The notes below the pieces were generated by a model, which was given only the letters and a program-made list of their open reading frames with translations, was not told the DNA's origin and did not search any database. Made by a program: the position numbers and the translations under genes. Of a stretch of DNA of 64,000 nucleotides, positions 1-12,919 are shown piece by piece. Numbering within the stretch: position 1 is the first letter of the stretch; each line of letters starts with the position of its first letter. The stretch is from Carallia brachiata (Eukaryota; Streptophyta; Magnoliopsida; Malpighiales; Rhizophoraceae), in the NCBI GenBank assembly GCA_021464245.1, contig JADCRB010000040.1, forward strand, positions 8,032,575-8,096,574, given 5' to 3'.

Positions 1-1127
1 AACTGTGGACCCAATCCCTAAACACTAAATGAGTCAACACTGAAGGTTATTGTTGAAACAAAAGAATTTTCAAACTTTTGTTTTTAAAAAAATTGTAGCT
101 AGAGCATGTGTACTACATTATATCTCCGAACAATTAAGAAAGAGAAATAAAATATCGAAGGAGGATTTTTTTTGTACGGTGTATATAAATATCGATACAA
201 TGTATAAGTTAAGGTCAAAAACACCTGATTCCTTGCTCTGTAATGCATTTTTTTTTTGTTTTTGAGATGGATTAGATGCTTGGTGAGTGAAAGTGCTTCA
301 TAAAAAACTATTTCTGGCTCTACGGAATAATTCCTTCAATTAATGGAAGCAAGTCATTTACACGAATTGCATGGCGATCCATCCAAGTCAATCGATGAAG
401 CAGTTACTTTACCCTCTAAAAAGGAAATAAACAAAAACATGAAATAGCGTATCGATAAATAAATAAATAAAAATGAACCAGCAATTCATATTATTAAAAA
501 AACAAAAATAGATTAGGAATACATGGAATCAAGGAAAAAAAAAAAAGATAAATCATCTCATTAAATGAGCAATGAGACTATTACATAAGCAAAGATCGTC
601 CTAACCCAATCGATTGATTTTGGTATTAATGAGGTGCTCTTCGGAATGTCTGTCTTCATGAATGAGAATTATGTTTGTTTTCTTCGCCTTCTTATAATAC
701 GTGATGATTCTCGTCCCTAAAAGAAAAAAGAACTGCAAAAATAAATAAAGGAAAAAAAAAGGAAAAAGTTTGAGACATGAGTTTGTTAGCTCGATACCCT
801 AGACCATTGAATAAAAAAAATTTATTTTTTTTTTAAGTTTAGAGGTTACATATTTTATTTAGAGTTTAGATTTTAACTTTTAGAGAAATACTCATTTAAA
901 TTTAAATTTTAGTTTTTATTAAAAAATTAATAAAAAGTATTAACTCTACAATCTGGTATATTTTTCTCTAATTGCGGAAAAAAAAAAGAAAACGAAGGGC
1001 TGCAGCAAAGAAAAAGAAGGGCTTTTGAGGGCTAGACACACCGTAACTTAAAGCTGAAACTTCTTAGTTCTCGTGGACAATTTTCTCTCTTTCCTGTGAA
1101 GAACATCTCTTGTCATAATTCTTTTTG

Positions 1128-1130
<3 letters not shown>
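1..1130. other. AT-rich intergenic DNA, no gene seen
   Basis: This stretch is AT-rich with many poly(A) and poly(T) runs. The short open frames in it have no recognisable domain and low-complexity composition. I see no RNA gene or clear transposon end. It lies upstream of the ZF-HD gene and may hold part of its distal promoter. Confidence 0.5.

Positions 1131-1165
<35 letters not shown>
1131..1165. repeat. (CT)n microsatellite
   Basis: An uninterrupted CT run of about 17 units, upstream of the ZF-HD gene. Pyrimidine-rich CT tracts are common near plant transcription start regions and in 5' leaders, so this one may lie in the ZF-HD promoter or leader. That position is inference. The Arg-Glu repeat open frame on the opposite strand is an artefact of the repeat. 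Confidence 0.9.
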
Positions 1166-1168
<3 letters not shown>

Positions 1169-1763
1169 CGCCTGTTTAATTTGGAGACTCTCTCTCCTGG
1201 TTTGTCCTCTCCACTCTCTGACACACTGCTTCTTCCATAAGGCGTTAAAATTTGATTCCTGATAGTGCAAGCAAAGCAAGCACCCCACCCTTTTTACCTT
1301 CCTTTAACCTCCTTCACTAAATAACACAAAAAAAAAAAATTTTTTTTTTAATTCTCTCCCTCCTTTTTGGCCCCCAACACTACTATAAACTCCTTGTTTA
1401 GTGTCTGTTCAGTTGCAAAACCCACCTGCAAAAGACTCTTTTCTATCTCACTGAGTGTGTCTTTCTCTTTTCTTCTTCACTACCCACTTGTTGTGCCTCT
1501 TCTGTCTCTGCAAATTCTCCTTTCTTTCTCTTCTTCTTGGCCAAAATCTTCCATATATCTTCTGCCACAACTACAATGGAAGATACTTAAGTTCAAATAA
1601 TACATGATAAAGAAGTGTTAAAGTTCATTCGGGGATTTTCTTCATTTTTGTCCTTGTAGACATTTCTATTTCCAGAGAAGGAAAAAATAAATAAACAAAT
1701 AAAGAAGCTTTATTTGTTAGTCATCCTTCTCTTCTAGGAGTCCTTTTGCTGTTGACCACTCAA

Positions 1764-1825
<62 letters not shown>
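1764..1825. repeat. (CT)n microsatellite, interrupted
   Basis: About 30 CT units interrupted twice by TA steps, roughly 430 bases upstream of the ZF-HD start codon. It is the second long CT tract in this upstream region and probably lies in the promoter or 5' leader. The opposite-strand Arg/Glu/Asp frame is an artefact. Confidence 0.9.
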
Positions 1826-1829
<4 letters not shown>

Positions 1830-2247
1830 CAAAGAGCGCATGGAGATGGAAATGTGTAGAGATGGAAAGTGGATCTCTACAGCTCTCTCCGATCAATTCC
1901 ACCACACGGTTACCACTAAAGTTGTTGTATTATAGTTACTTAAAGTTACTAAGTAGAGTGTGTCATTTTCTTATGTTATTCACTAAAATCATTTTTTAGA
2001 GTTCTATCCAAAAAGAGCTTCTTAGAATTCATGGCGTGGGGTAATGTCTTCATGTGTGTTAATGCTTCTTAAAGGGCAGACAATTGGGAGAACTCTTTAG
2101 GATTTTTGGTTCTAACCATTTATCTCTCCTAGTTATCCTTTTGTCTTGTTCAATAGTTCCTTTCTCTTTTGGTCTCAATTCTCCAAACAAATAGGCAAGC
2201 CATAAATAAAAAAAAAAAATAATTGCCCTCCAAAAAGAGATTAGGAA

Positions 2248-3168
2248 ATGGAACTTTCAAGTCATGATGTGGAGATACCCATTCCAATAAATAGTACATC
2301 TGCTGGGGGCCATAGCCATGGTCACGGGCATGGGCACTTGATCCATCATCATGATCGTTCTGCACCCCACCAAAACCATATCAATATCCCTTCCTCAGCA
2401 TCTCATCATCAAATCCCCTCCACCACCAACGGCCCCTATGTGTTCACAAGCCTAGAACAGGACCATCATGCACCTAATTTCAAGAAAATGGTGAGGTACA
2501 GAGAGTGCCTCAAAAATCATGCAGCTGCAATGGGAGGAAATGCCACTGACGGATGTGGAGAGTTCATGCCAAGTGGTGAAGAGGGTAGCCTAGAAGCTCT
2601 TAGCTGCTCAGCCTGCAATTGCCACAGAAACTTCCACAGAAAAGAAGTAGAAGGAGAAAACTCGCCTGATTTCTATCACGAAAACCCACATTATTTCAGC
2701 AGTAGGCTAGGAAGGAAAGTCATTTCAGGACACCACAGCAACGTTTTGGTCCCCGAGGCTTTAGGGTACTCTACAGTAGCTGCTGCACCTCACCACCATC
2801 ACCACCACCACCAGCAGCACCAGCAGATGATATTGTCCGCCTACAACATGGGGTCCATTCCATCGGAGTCCGACGAGCAAGAAGAAGGTGGTGGGGTTCT
2901 GATTGCCAGGCCTGCGCATATAGTGAAGAAAAGGTTTAGGACAAAGTTCACGCAGGATCAGAAGGACAAAATGCTCGACTTTGCAGAGAAAGTTGGGTGG
3001 AAGATGCAAAAGCAAGAAGAATCTCTGGTGCAACAGTTCTGCCAAGAGATTGGTGTCAAGAGAAGAGTCCTGAAGGTTTGGATGCACAATAACAAGCACA
3101 ATCTAGCCAAGAAAAACCAGCCTGCAGTCACCACCACCACAACTACTACTACAACTACCACCACTTAA
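2248..3168 (+). CDS. Zinc-finger homeodomain (ZF-HD) transcription factor
   Basis: Plant-specific DNA-binding regulator expected to act in the nucleus as homo- or heterodimers. The single uninterrupted frame encodes 306 residues. The ZF-HD dimerisation domain spans about residues 81-135, beginning MVRYRECLKNHAAAMGGN and containing the spaced Cys/His ligands (DGCGEFMP, then LSCSACNCHRNFHRK). A divergent homeodomain spans about 226-287, starting KKRFRTKFTQDQK, with the recognition helix RRVLKVWMHNNKHN; this family has Met-His where classical homeodomains have Phe-Gln. Low-complexity parts are a His/Gly run near residues 22-35, a His/Gln tract at 181-192 and a C-terminal run of about twelve Thr. 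The start follows an in-frame TAG and is the first Met before the conserved N-terminus. Lack of introns in the coding region is normal for the family. Two long CT tracts lie upstream. The domain call is very secure; the exact ZHD subgroup was not assigned. Confidence 0.96.
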   Translation: MELSSHDVEIPIPINSTSAGGHSHGHGHGHLIHHHDRSAPHQNHINIPSSASHHQIPSTTNGPYVFTSLEQDHHAPNFKKMVRYRECLKNHAAAMGGNATDGCGEFMPSGEEGSLEALSCSACNCHRNFHRKEVEGENSPDFYHENPHYFSSRLGRKVISGHHSNVLVPEALGYSTVAAAPHHHHHHHQQHQQMILSAYNMGSIPSESDEQEEGGGVLIARPAHIVKKRFRTKFTQDQKDKMLDFAEKVGWKMQKQEESLVQQFCQEIGVKRRVLKVWMHNNKHNLAKKNQPAVTTTTTTTTTTTT

Positions 3169-3358
3169 TTAGTTAAGAAGATTAACCTCACTGTTTGACG
3201 TTTAATTAACTATAACCCTTCTCCTTGCTTTTGTAATTTCTTTGCAGTACCTTAATTTTTATAATATACTACTCTTATTGGTTGTTTCAGCTTGATTGAT
3301 TTCTCGTCTCTTATTATTTGGTACACTATATCATTAATGAGAAAATTATACTGTTCTA

Positions 3359-3527
3359 AAATTTGGTGTCTCGGTTGGTGTTTCAATTAAAATTAAAATT
3401 GATATTTTTAAAATAAGACTGATAATTTTTAAAATACCTATTATCTTTTCATTTTAAAAAATTATCAGTTTTATTTTAAAAATATCAATTTTAATTTCAA
3501 TCAAATACCAATAATGATATCAAATTT
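3359..3527. mobile_element. Small foldback MITE, ~169 bp
   Basis: The two halves are inverted copies of each other. The left arm starts AAATTTGGTGTCTC and continues through an ATT/AAA-rich section with GATATTTTTAAAATAAGACTG; the right arm is its near-complete complement, ending CAAATTT. The arms are about 75 bases with a short loop, so the element is almost entirely palindromic. It lies 190 bases downstream of the ZF-HD stop codon and has no coding potential. No target duplication could be fixed. Confidence 0.7.
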
Positions 3528-3529
3528 CA

Positions 3530-6120
3530 TAACATGTATTGGTGCTCATTATTGATTGTCCAATGTAGCTTTAGGCAAATTGGGTTTGAAAGAATGTTTA
3601 TTTACCGGTGGACGGTGGTGTCTTTGTCCTTGTTCCGCTCCTTGTATTTAGTCAACTATATAACTTCTCTCTTCGATTTTGGTTGCTACGTGCTAATACT
3701 TTCATTTTCTTATTAAACTTTGAACGTAGTTAATTTGATGCATTTTATTTGCAGAATTGTAATGCAATATCATCTCTCTTGGATGCACATTTATGATTCT
3801 CACCTCACTGTTAATGATGATTATGTATTGGAAAACTAACCATAATGTACCAACCAATACATGTAATGTATGGATTGGAGACAAATTAACTTGAATATGT
3901 TTTTGTAATTTTATCGATTTTTATACTATTTATTTCCAGATCATATGTAAGCGATTCAATATTTTGTCCAGCACTTATTCTACGTCATACGTGCAGAAAA
4001 TCATTTTCGAACTCCAATAAACTAGGAATTGAAAACTATGACAATGAGGGTGGAAATTTGTTCCCATAGACGGATGAACAATGAACCACAATTGTGACTT
4101 TGTCCTTTGCTCCTAAAACTTTATAGATTCTGCTTGGGAAGAGTGTACTTTTATCGTAGTATACTGATTTGCGCTCAGCTCACCGTTGGAAAGAGAACGA
4201 CAGGTATTAATTGGTTGCATATGTTTCTGCTACTATGGCAATCAGAGGCATCTGTTTCGATTCCGTGCTTCTCTTTAAAGATTTGGCTTCTAATTGTGTC
4301 GTTCTAAAGTAATTAACAAATAAGTGTAACAATAATGTTTGAGTTACATTTTTGGTAAAAAATTATGTGGACGATTCCCATACGGACTCACACTCAAGAT
4401 CGCAGTTAATCATGAGACCGTACAAGTAAATTGGATGGTTGTGCAATTATGGGATGCACCAAGTTGTCCATATCCATGTAATGAAGCTCTACGTTTTTCA
4501 ACTAGTTGGTAACTCGTCTAAATGTTTTTGGAATGCAGACTCCTACTTGGTGAACTCACATGCTTTTACGAAATTGAGTTTGCATTATAGGTAATGTTAC
4601 AAAAAAAAAAGTGTTATTTTAATATTTAAAAAAAGAAAACCTGAATTAATCCCATAAGGAAAGTTCGTTGATTACATTTTCTTTTGATGTATTCACAAGT
4701 TACTGAAGAAAATTCTCCCTACCTATGTGACAAAAATTGCAAAATAAATGTCCAAACCGATCAGGAGAGAAGGACAACTAAATGGTAATTGTCGGTTGGA
4801 CTGATAATAAGTCACTGTCTATTTCACATGGTGGGTTAAATACCTATACCTAACCACCAGGCTGCTTCATAAGTTCTCTGCATCCTTTCACATGCATCTC
4901 CTGCATTCCATTTATTTTCTTAACGTAATTGAATGGATTAACCTGGTCGCACCCCATCTCCTGGTTCAAAGTCAAACAGTTCAACTTTTACCACTTGGTT
5001 AAGGAACGACTCTAACTGGACATATAAAACCAACCAGAAGTCGATATCGTTATCTAACCCATGAACATAACAAATCCACCAATCCACCATATGCCACTTC
5101 TCTTGAAATTATATAAACCCTTTTTGCTTTGTTTTTTGTTTTTCCCTAGATAAATGCAAGCGGATTGTATAGAGGCACGATTATGTTAACGTAGGAAGAA
5201 ACGGGGATTGTATGTAGGAGCAATTATGTAAACTTCGGACGAGAAGACACAGGACGAACGCAAAAAATACGAGATGATATCAAACAAGTCAAATCCAAAC
5301 TGTGATATCATTAGATGCAATAAGAAAGCATTAAAAATGGGTAATCAAAAAGCCAAAATTCGATTGAACTTATAAAATATTTTTGAAATCCACCAGAGGA
5401 GAAATAACAAATCTCAAAAGAGGATTTTTATTTGTAGCTGATAATTGATAACTAATTTTGAGGCTTACAGACCTATCTATACTATATAGTATACTCAAGT
5501 GAGATAAAAGTTTAGTTTTACTCTCTTTTTAAGATCTTTTTGTCTTTTTGTGTTACAAAATCCTAATAAGTAGGTCTTAAATAAGTTTATATATTTATAA
5601 TAAGTATTTATTTAAATTTTTTTTATTAATTGAACTACTGTTCTAATCCTAAAAAGAAAATTTTAACCACTTTTATACATCTATTAAGTATTTTATTTAG
5701 ATAATAAAAGATTTTTGATTAATTCAATCACCTCTTGTGAAAGCCACGTTTTGTAAAATTTATTAAGTCCACTTCTTTTTTCACGTTACTTCCTCTCTCC
5801 AAACCACCTCTTGTAAAAATTGCCTTGCCAATCTCTTTTTTTTTTTGTTTGATTCAGATTTTTTTTTTTTTTTGGGATTCATCTTTTACTATGGTTGTCA
5901 TAAAAAATCTAATATTGAGATTTAACTCTTGAACAATGGTAAAAAATATTTTTTGTAATATATTCCTTCAAGAGCTGTACATGTATATATACATGAATAC
6001 TGACCTAGAGATACAAGTTGTCATTAGTTCTTTATGAGCTGTTGACCTCGACAATTAAGCTACCAAAAAAATAGAGAAAGAATCATAGCAAAGGGAAAGA
6101 ATCATACCATTAATTATAGA
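3530..6120. other. Intergenic DNA, no gene recognised
   Basis: No open frame with a recognisable domain, no RNA gene and no clear terminal repeats were seen. The part from about 5480 to 5830 is very AT-rich and may be an old mobile-element remnant, but I cannot classify it. The last ~200 bases adjoin the copia fragment and may contain decayed LTR sequence. Confidence 0.4.
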
Positions 6121-6139
6121 GAATCAATCGAAATCTTAA

Positions 6140-6650
6140 TACTCCCCCTTAAGTTGGTGCATAGATATCATACATGCCCAACTTGTGTACACAACGTGAT
6201 AGTATCCGACTTGAAATTGCTTTGGTGAGGATACCTGCTAACTGATCTTCTGATCAAATCTTAGGTAGTTCCACACTTCTTTTATCTAATTTTTCCTTGA
6301 TAAAAAATTTATCTACCTCGACATGCTTTGTTCTATCATAGTAAATAGGATTTTAGGCTATATCACATGCTGCTTTATATCACAATATAGTTGGATGAGT
6401 TCTTTTGATGCATAACTCAAATCTTACAAGAAAATCTTACCGCAATGCTTCACAAATTCCAAGTGCATTCCTCTATATTTCGCTTCTACACTTGAGCGTG
6501 AAACTATTTTATTTTTGCTTCTCTATATAACAAGCTTGTGTCCCACAAAAGTGAAATATCTTGAAATCGAGCGTCTGCCATCTATTGCTCCAGCCCAATT
6601 TGCATCAGTATATAACTATATATCTTGTTGTCCTGAAGTCTCAGAGAATA
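6140..6650 (-). pseudogene. Ty1/copia polyprotein fragment, RNase H end
   Basis: Read on the minus strand in several frames, this is the degraded RNase H C-terminus of a copia pol. It begins with WAGAIDGRRS (usually W.GS..DRRSTSGY), then SRSSVEAKYRGM (usually ARSSAEAE.R.M), then QLYCDIK, an EQSMSR.INF segment (usually TKHVEVDRHF), and closes with a cysteine-rich tail ending near ISMHQLKGEY. Stops and frameshifts interrupt it. Upstream pol, gag and both LTRs are missing or unrecognisable, so this is a dead 3' remnant. Confidence rests on the ordered series of motifs. Confidence 0.8.
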
Positions 6651-6762
6651 AAATTCCCTTTTTAGGAGATGATTTCTAATATCTCAAATGTGCATGATTA
6701 CACATGTGTTTTCAGTATGATGCAAAAGAATATCAACTATCTTTCAGAAATACGATATAAAA

Positions 6763-7812
6763 GTGGTAAAACTCCATTTGTTTTATGTACATAGAATACT
6801 TAGAATAAAAGATTGTCAATTACATGCAAATTTGGGAAATGCACTATCACCAATCATCTTCAAGGCAAGCATGATGAAAACGCAAGACAGTGCAGACAAT
6901 ATGAAAAAAAAAATTTATACACAAAAAAATAAAGGGAAAAAAAGGTCATACAGCACAATTAGATATTTCTTTCATATAAATGCTTATCTAAGAGTTGTTT
7001 ATTAATAGAGGACTCATAATTAACGCAATAAACTATTATACAAAAAGACATATATCCAGCCAAGCAGTCCAAATGGCAAATTTGCAATCCATAATCCATG
7101 TACAAGAGAGCATGACTATCACACTAATAGCCAATAACACTGTTTCAGCAACAATCACAAGGCACTAGTAAGCTTTCCAAATTTAAAAGACATTTTTACA
7201 GCATATTCATCAAACTTTTACAACAGAAAATCCAAGTAGTGTCCTTATGATACTTTAGGCTTACTAGCACATACACACAAAATTAATAGAGGGAAGTTCA
7301 TGAAGAAAACCACACAAATTTGGCCATCCATTAGCTACATCTGATCAGTTATAGTACATAATACCTTACTTAGAGTTAATATATGTCATCCCAAGTAACT
7401 CTATGGTTGATTACATGCTCCAACTACCTTTAAGAAAACAAAGCAACAATTCATCAGCTTGCTAGTAAAGGAATATTTAAAAAACAATCAATAAAAAATT
7501 GATTACCCATAAGTCTTCACATTTTAAGGATTCATGTATTAGGAAGCATTCATAAAATCCATTAAAACTTCAATTGATTCTCCTCTGCAACCCAAAAAAT
7601 TGTCTTACTGCCAATTGATTCTTTGATAACAATCTATAAGTAGTGCATAAAAAATATGAGTGTGCAAGCCCATGAGCTTTAATTTGGCAAAGATTTTTCT
7701 CTCCAAATAAACATGGGGTCGACCACCCTCCAAAATGTAAAGAGATCGCTAAAAAATGTGATTTCCTTTCTCAACAATATCATTATTCTTTTCAAACACT
7801 CTTAAGACATTA
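6763..7812. other. AT-rich stretch without a recognisable gene
   Basis: The only longer frame, an 80-codon plus-strand one near 6763-7005, is Lys/Asn/Ile-rich with no domain and looks fortuitous. Part of this stretch may be the 3' non-coding end of the PIF/Harbinger element whose ORF1 ends at 7813. I found no terminal inverted repeat such as GGG..GTTTGG to mark its end. Confidence 0.4.
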
Positions 7813-8709
7813 TCAGTAAATATCATTACTTTTTTCCAACAGTTTGGAGACAGTATCGATCCCCATGTTCAGTCTTTTATATTGATTTTTTAACATTTTT
7901 ATTAGTGTCGCTTTGCATTTCGTTCCTTTAAAAGATGACTCCAGAGAGTTGGCAAACGGGGTCTGGTCTAGACTAAACGCAGTATGGTTGGCACTAGAAT
8001 TTCCCATATCATTGGCAAGGAAATAAGTACAAGACATCATCACGGGGTCACCGAAATTATTCAAGTCAAAAAACACAGAAGTCCCCTCATTTTGCCATTG
8101 TCTGAAATTCTCTTTTGCACTAAATGCTTGATTACCCGTTGCTCTATCCTTTCCATAGAGCTCATAGAATTTAACAAAGTTTGGAATTGGAGTTTGCAAC
8201 CATTTCCTCGCTTTAGGTTTCTCTTGCATGTTGTTTGAAATAAAGGTATATGTGAACAAGATTATTAACATCAATAATAACCAATATCTCAAGGCTCGAA
8301 ATATGTGATTACCTAGATTAGTTGTTCTCATACTTTAGTTGTAGCTTCAAACATCTTAGTTACTAAGTTCTATGTAAACCCACTTAAACTATGAAACAAA
8401 TCCTTGCATTCATTAAAACGCCCTTTTAGAATCTTCAACTTATTTTTAATATTGCTTCTTTGAATAATTGGACCAAAGTGATCTCATAAGGTCATCACCA
8501 CATTTACATAAGTATTGTGAGAAAAAGTCCTATCTAGTTTGTTACCCTTTTGCTGTTCCTCAAGTAAGCAGTCTAGCAACATATTGTCCATTTTAGTTGC
8601 CACACCAAATTACTGCTTTGATCTATAGAACCAACCTATAATTGGAAGCATAATCCCTTTCCATTGAACTTTCCCTGTTTACATTTGCAGTCCTTTTATT
8701 TCTGCGCAT
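7813..8709 (-). pseudogene. PIF/Harbinger ORF1 remnant, Myb/SANT-like DNA-binding protein
   Basis: This is the accessory DNA-binding protein of a PIF/Harbinger-type transposon, in pieces. Read from an ATG at 8709-8707 it shows MRRNKRTANVNRES and, in another frame, the Myb/SANT-like start MDNMLLDCLLEEQQKGNKLD followed by RTFSHNTYVNVV. Next come KNKLKILKGRFNECKDLFHS and, in the long open frame ending at 7813, KPKARKWLQTPIPNF and FYELYGKDRATGNQAFSA. These match the order WT..MD..LL..LLEQ, KNRLKTLK, P.KK..KP.P.Y, IYGKDRATG seen in plant Myb/SANT-like proteins. The pieces are in different frames, so no full protein is made. The half upstream of position 8175 is the first copy of a five-fold tandem amplification. 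Confidence 0.75.
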
Positions 8710-11700
8710 TGTCAACTACCTTTTTGTTTGAAGGCACACAATTATATTAATGAACATGGGCAATGACTCCTTCTAATAAAAGCATTTGATGATCAACCGA
8801 AGTGGAGCCTAAAACAAAAAATTTGTGTCAAGACAATTATCATTGAAGATGAGCCATAGAACCTACAACAAAAGTATTAGTGTGTGTTGGAATTCTGGTT
8901 CCCTAAATAGATCCCACATGCTTTACTTGTTGAAGTAAATCCTTTTTTTTTTGTAAAATATTAGCATCTCTATAAATATTCTAAGATCAACTTTCAAAAT
9001 TTTTTTTTTGTTAATAACTAAACAAATGCAATTTGATCACCATGCTAATTGATTACAAAAATTTTGAATTTCCCACAATGATAATCATGATGATGATGAT
9101 GATGATGATCATAATATAATAAAGTTATTAACAAAGTTTGGAATTGGAGTTTGCAACCATTTCCTCGCTTTAGGTTTCTCTTGCATGTTGTTTGAACTAA
9201 AGGTATATGTGAACAAGATTATTAACATCAATAATAACCAATATCTCAAGGCTCGAAATATGTGATTACCTAGATTAGTTGCTCTCATACTTTAGTTGTA
9301 GCTTCAAACATCTTAGTTACTAAGTTCTATGTAAACTCACTTAGACTATGAAACAAATCCTTGCATTCATTAAAACGCCCTTTTAGAATCTTCAACTTAT
9401 TTTTAATATTGCTTCTTTGAATAATTGGACCAAAGTGATCTCATAAGGTCATCACCACATTTACATAAGTATTGTGAGAAAAAGTCCTATCTAGTTTGTT
9501 ACCCTTTTGCTGTTCCTCAAGTAAGCAGTCTAGCAACATATTGTCCATTTTAGTTGCCACACCAAATTACTGCTTTGATCTATAGAACCAACCCTATAAT
9601 TGGAAGCATAATCCCTTTCCATTGAACTTTCCCTGTTTACATTTGCAGTCCTTTTATTTCTGCGCATTGTCAACTACCTTTTTTGTTTGAAGGCACACAA
9701 TTATATTAATGAACATGGGCAATGACTCCTTCTAATAAAAGCATTTGATGATCAACCGAAGTGGAGCCTAAAACAAAAAATTTGTGTCAAGAACAATTAT
9801 CATTGAAGATGAGCCATAGAACCTACAACAAAAGTATTAGTGTGTGTTGGAATTCTGGTTCCCTAAATAGATCCCACATGCTTTACTTGTTGAAGTAAAT
9901 CCTTTTTTTTTGTAAAATATTAGCATCTCTATAAATATTCTAAGATCAACTTTCAAAATTTTTTTTTTGTTAATAACTAAACAAATGCAATTTGATCACC
10001 ATGCTAATTGATTACAAAAATTTTGAATTTCCCACAAAATGATAATCATGATGATGATGATGATGATGATCATAATAATAATAAAGTTATTAACAAAGTT
10101 TGGAATTGGAGTTTGCAACCATTTCCTCGCTTTAGGTTTCTCTTGCATGTTGTTTGAACTAAAGGTATATGTGAACAAGATTATTAACATCAATAATAAC
10201 CAATATCTCAAGGCTCGAAATATGTGATTACCTAGATTAGTTGCTCTCATACTTTAGTTGTAGCTTCAAACATCTTAGTTACTAAGTTCTATGTAAACTC
10301 ACTTAGACTATGAAACAAATCCTTGCATTCATTAAAACGCCCTTTTAGAATCTTCAACTTATTTTTAATATTGCTTCTTTGAATAATTGGACCAAAGTGA
10401 TCTCATAAGGTCATCACCACATTTACATAAGTATTGTGAGAAAAAGTCCTATCTAGTTTGTTACCCTTTTGCTGTTCCTCAAGTAAGCAGTCTAGCAACA
10501 TATTGTCCATTTTAGTTGCCACACCAAATTACTGCTTTGATCTATAGAACCAACCCTATAATTGGAAGCATAATCCCTTTCCATTGAACTTTCCCTGTTT
10601 ACATTTGCAGTCCTTTTATTTCTGCGCATTGTCAACTACCTTTTTTGTTTGAAGGCACACAATTATATTAATGAACATGGGCAATGACTCCTTCTAATAA
10701 AAGCATTTGATGATCAACCGAAGTGGAGCCTAAAACAAAAAATTTGTGTCAAGAACAATTATCATTGAAGATGAGCCATAGAACCTACAACAAAAGTATT
10801 AGTGTGTGTTGGAATTCTGGTTCCCTAAATAGATCCCACATGCTTTACTTGTTGAAGTAAATCCTTTTTTTTTGTAAAATATTAGCATCTCTATAAATAT
10901 TCTAAGATCAACTTTCAAAATTTTTTTTTGTTAATAACTAAACAAATGCAATTTGATCACCATGCTAATTGATTACAAAAATTTTGAATTTCCCACAAAA
11001 TGATAATCATGATGATGATGATGATGATCATAATAATAATAAAGTTATTAACAAAGTTTGGAATTGGAGTTTGCAACCATTTCCTCGCTTTAGGTTTCTC
11101 TTGCATGTTGTTTGAACTAAAGGTATATGTGAACAAGATTATTAACATCAATAATAACCAATATCTCAAGGCTCGAAATATGTGATTACCTAGATTAGTT
11201 GCTCTCATACTTTAGTTGTAGCTTCAAACATCTTAGTTACTAAGTTCTATGTAAACTCACTTAGACTATGAAACAAATCCTTGCATTCATTAAAACGCCC
11301 TTTTAGAATCTTCAACTTATTTTTAATATTGCTTCTTTGAATAATTGGACCAAAGTGATCTCATAAGGTCATCACCACATTTACATAAGTATTGTGAGAA
11401 AAAGTCCTATCTAGTTTGTTACCCTTTTGCTGTTCCTCAAGTAAGCAGTCTAGCAACATATTGTCCATTTTAGTTGCCACACCAAAACTGCTTTGATCTA
11501 TAGAACCAACCCTATAATTGGAAGCATAATCCCTTTCCATTGAACTTTCCCTGTTTACATTTGCAGTCCTTTTATTTCTGCGCATTGTCAACTACCTTTT
11601 TTGTTGAAGGCACACAATTATATAATGAACATGGGCAATGACTCCTTCTAATAAAAGCATTTGATGATCAACCGAAGTGGAGCCTAAAACAAAAAATTTG

Positions 11701-12919
11701 TGTCAAGAACAATTATCATTGAAGATGAGCCATAGAACCTACAACAAAAGTATTAGTGTGTGTTGGAATTCTGGTTCCCTAAATAGATCCCACATGCTTT
11801 ACTTGTTGAAGTAAATCCTTTTTTTTTGTAAAATATTAGCATCTCTATAAATATTCTAAGATCAACTTTCAAAATTTTTTTTTGTTAATAACTAAACAAA
11901 TGCAATTTGATCACCATGCTAATTGATTACAAAAATTTTGAATTTCCCACAAAATGATAATCATGATGATGATGATGATGATGATCATAATAATAATAAA
12001 GTTATTAACAAAGTTTGGAATTGGAGTTTGCAACCATTTCCTCGCTTTAGGTTTCTCTTGCATGTTGTTTGAACTAAAGGTATATGTGAACAAGATTATT
12101 AACATCAATAATAACCAATATCTCAAGGCTCGAAATATGTGATTACCTAGATTAGTTGCTCTCATACTTTAGTTGTAGCTTCAAACATCTTAGTTACTAA
12201 GTTCTATGTAAACTCACTTAGACTATGAAACAAATCCTTGCATTCATTAAAACGCCCTTTTAGAATCTTCAACTTATTTTTAATATTGCTTCTTTGAATA
12301 ATTGGACCAAAGTGATCTCATAAGGTCATCACCACATTTACATAAGTATTGTGAGAAAAAGTCCTATCTAGTTTGTTACCCTTTTGCTGTCCTCAAGTAA
12401 GCAGTCTAGCAACATAGTCCATTTTAGTTGCCACACCAAATTACTGCTTTGATCTATAGAACCAACCCTATAATTGGAAGCATAATCCCTTTCCATTGAA
12501 CTTTCCCTGTTTACATTTGCAGTCCTTTTATTTCTGCGCATTGTCAACTACCTTTTTTGTTTGAAGGCACACAATTATATTAATGAACATGGGCAATGAC
12601 TCCTTCTAATAAAAGCATTTGATGATCAACCGAAGTGGAGCCTAAAACAAAAAATTTGTGTCAAGAACAATTATCATTGAAGATGAGCCATAGAACCTAC
12701 AACAAAAGTATTAGTGTGTTGGAATTCTGGTTCCCTAAATAGATCCCACATGCTTTACTTGTTGAAGTAAATCCTTTTTTTTTGTAAAATATTAGCATCT
12801 CTATAAATATTCTAAGATCAACTTTCAAAATTTTTTTTTTGTTAATAACTAAACAAATGCAATTTGATCACCATGCTAATTGATTACAAAAATTTTGAAT
12901 TTCCCACAAAATGATAATC

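Noticed and set aside
1064..1905. Minus-strand open frames rich in Arg-Glu repeats (1064-1288 and 1717-1905)
   Set aside because: They are translations of CT/GA microsatellites and have no other coding signal.
2761..3164. Minus-strand open frames opposite the ZF-HD gene
   Set aside because: Shadows of the conserved plus-strand coding sequence; the poly-Val run mirrors the Thr tract.
9996..12165. Short open frames in the array with Ile/Met runs on both strands
   Set aside because: The Met/Ile runs come from the GAT/AAT microsatellite; the rest is the end of the ORF1 fragment repeated in each unit.
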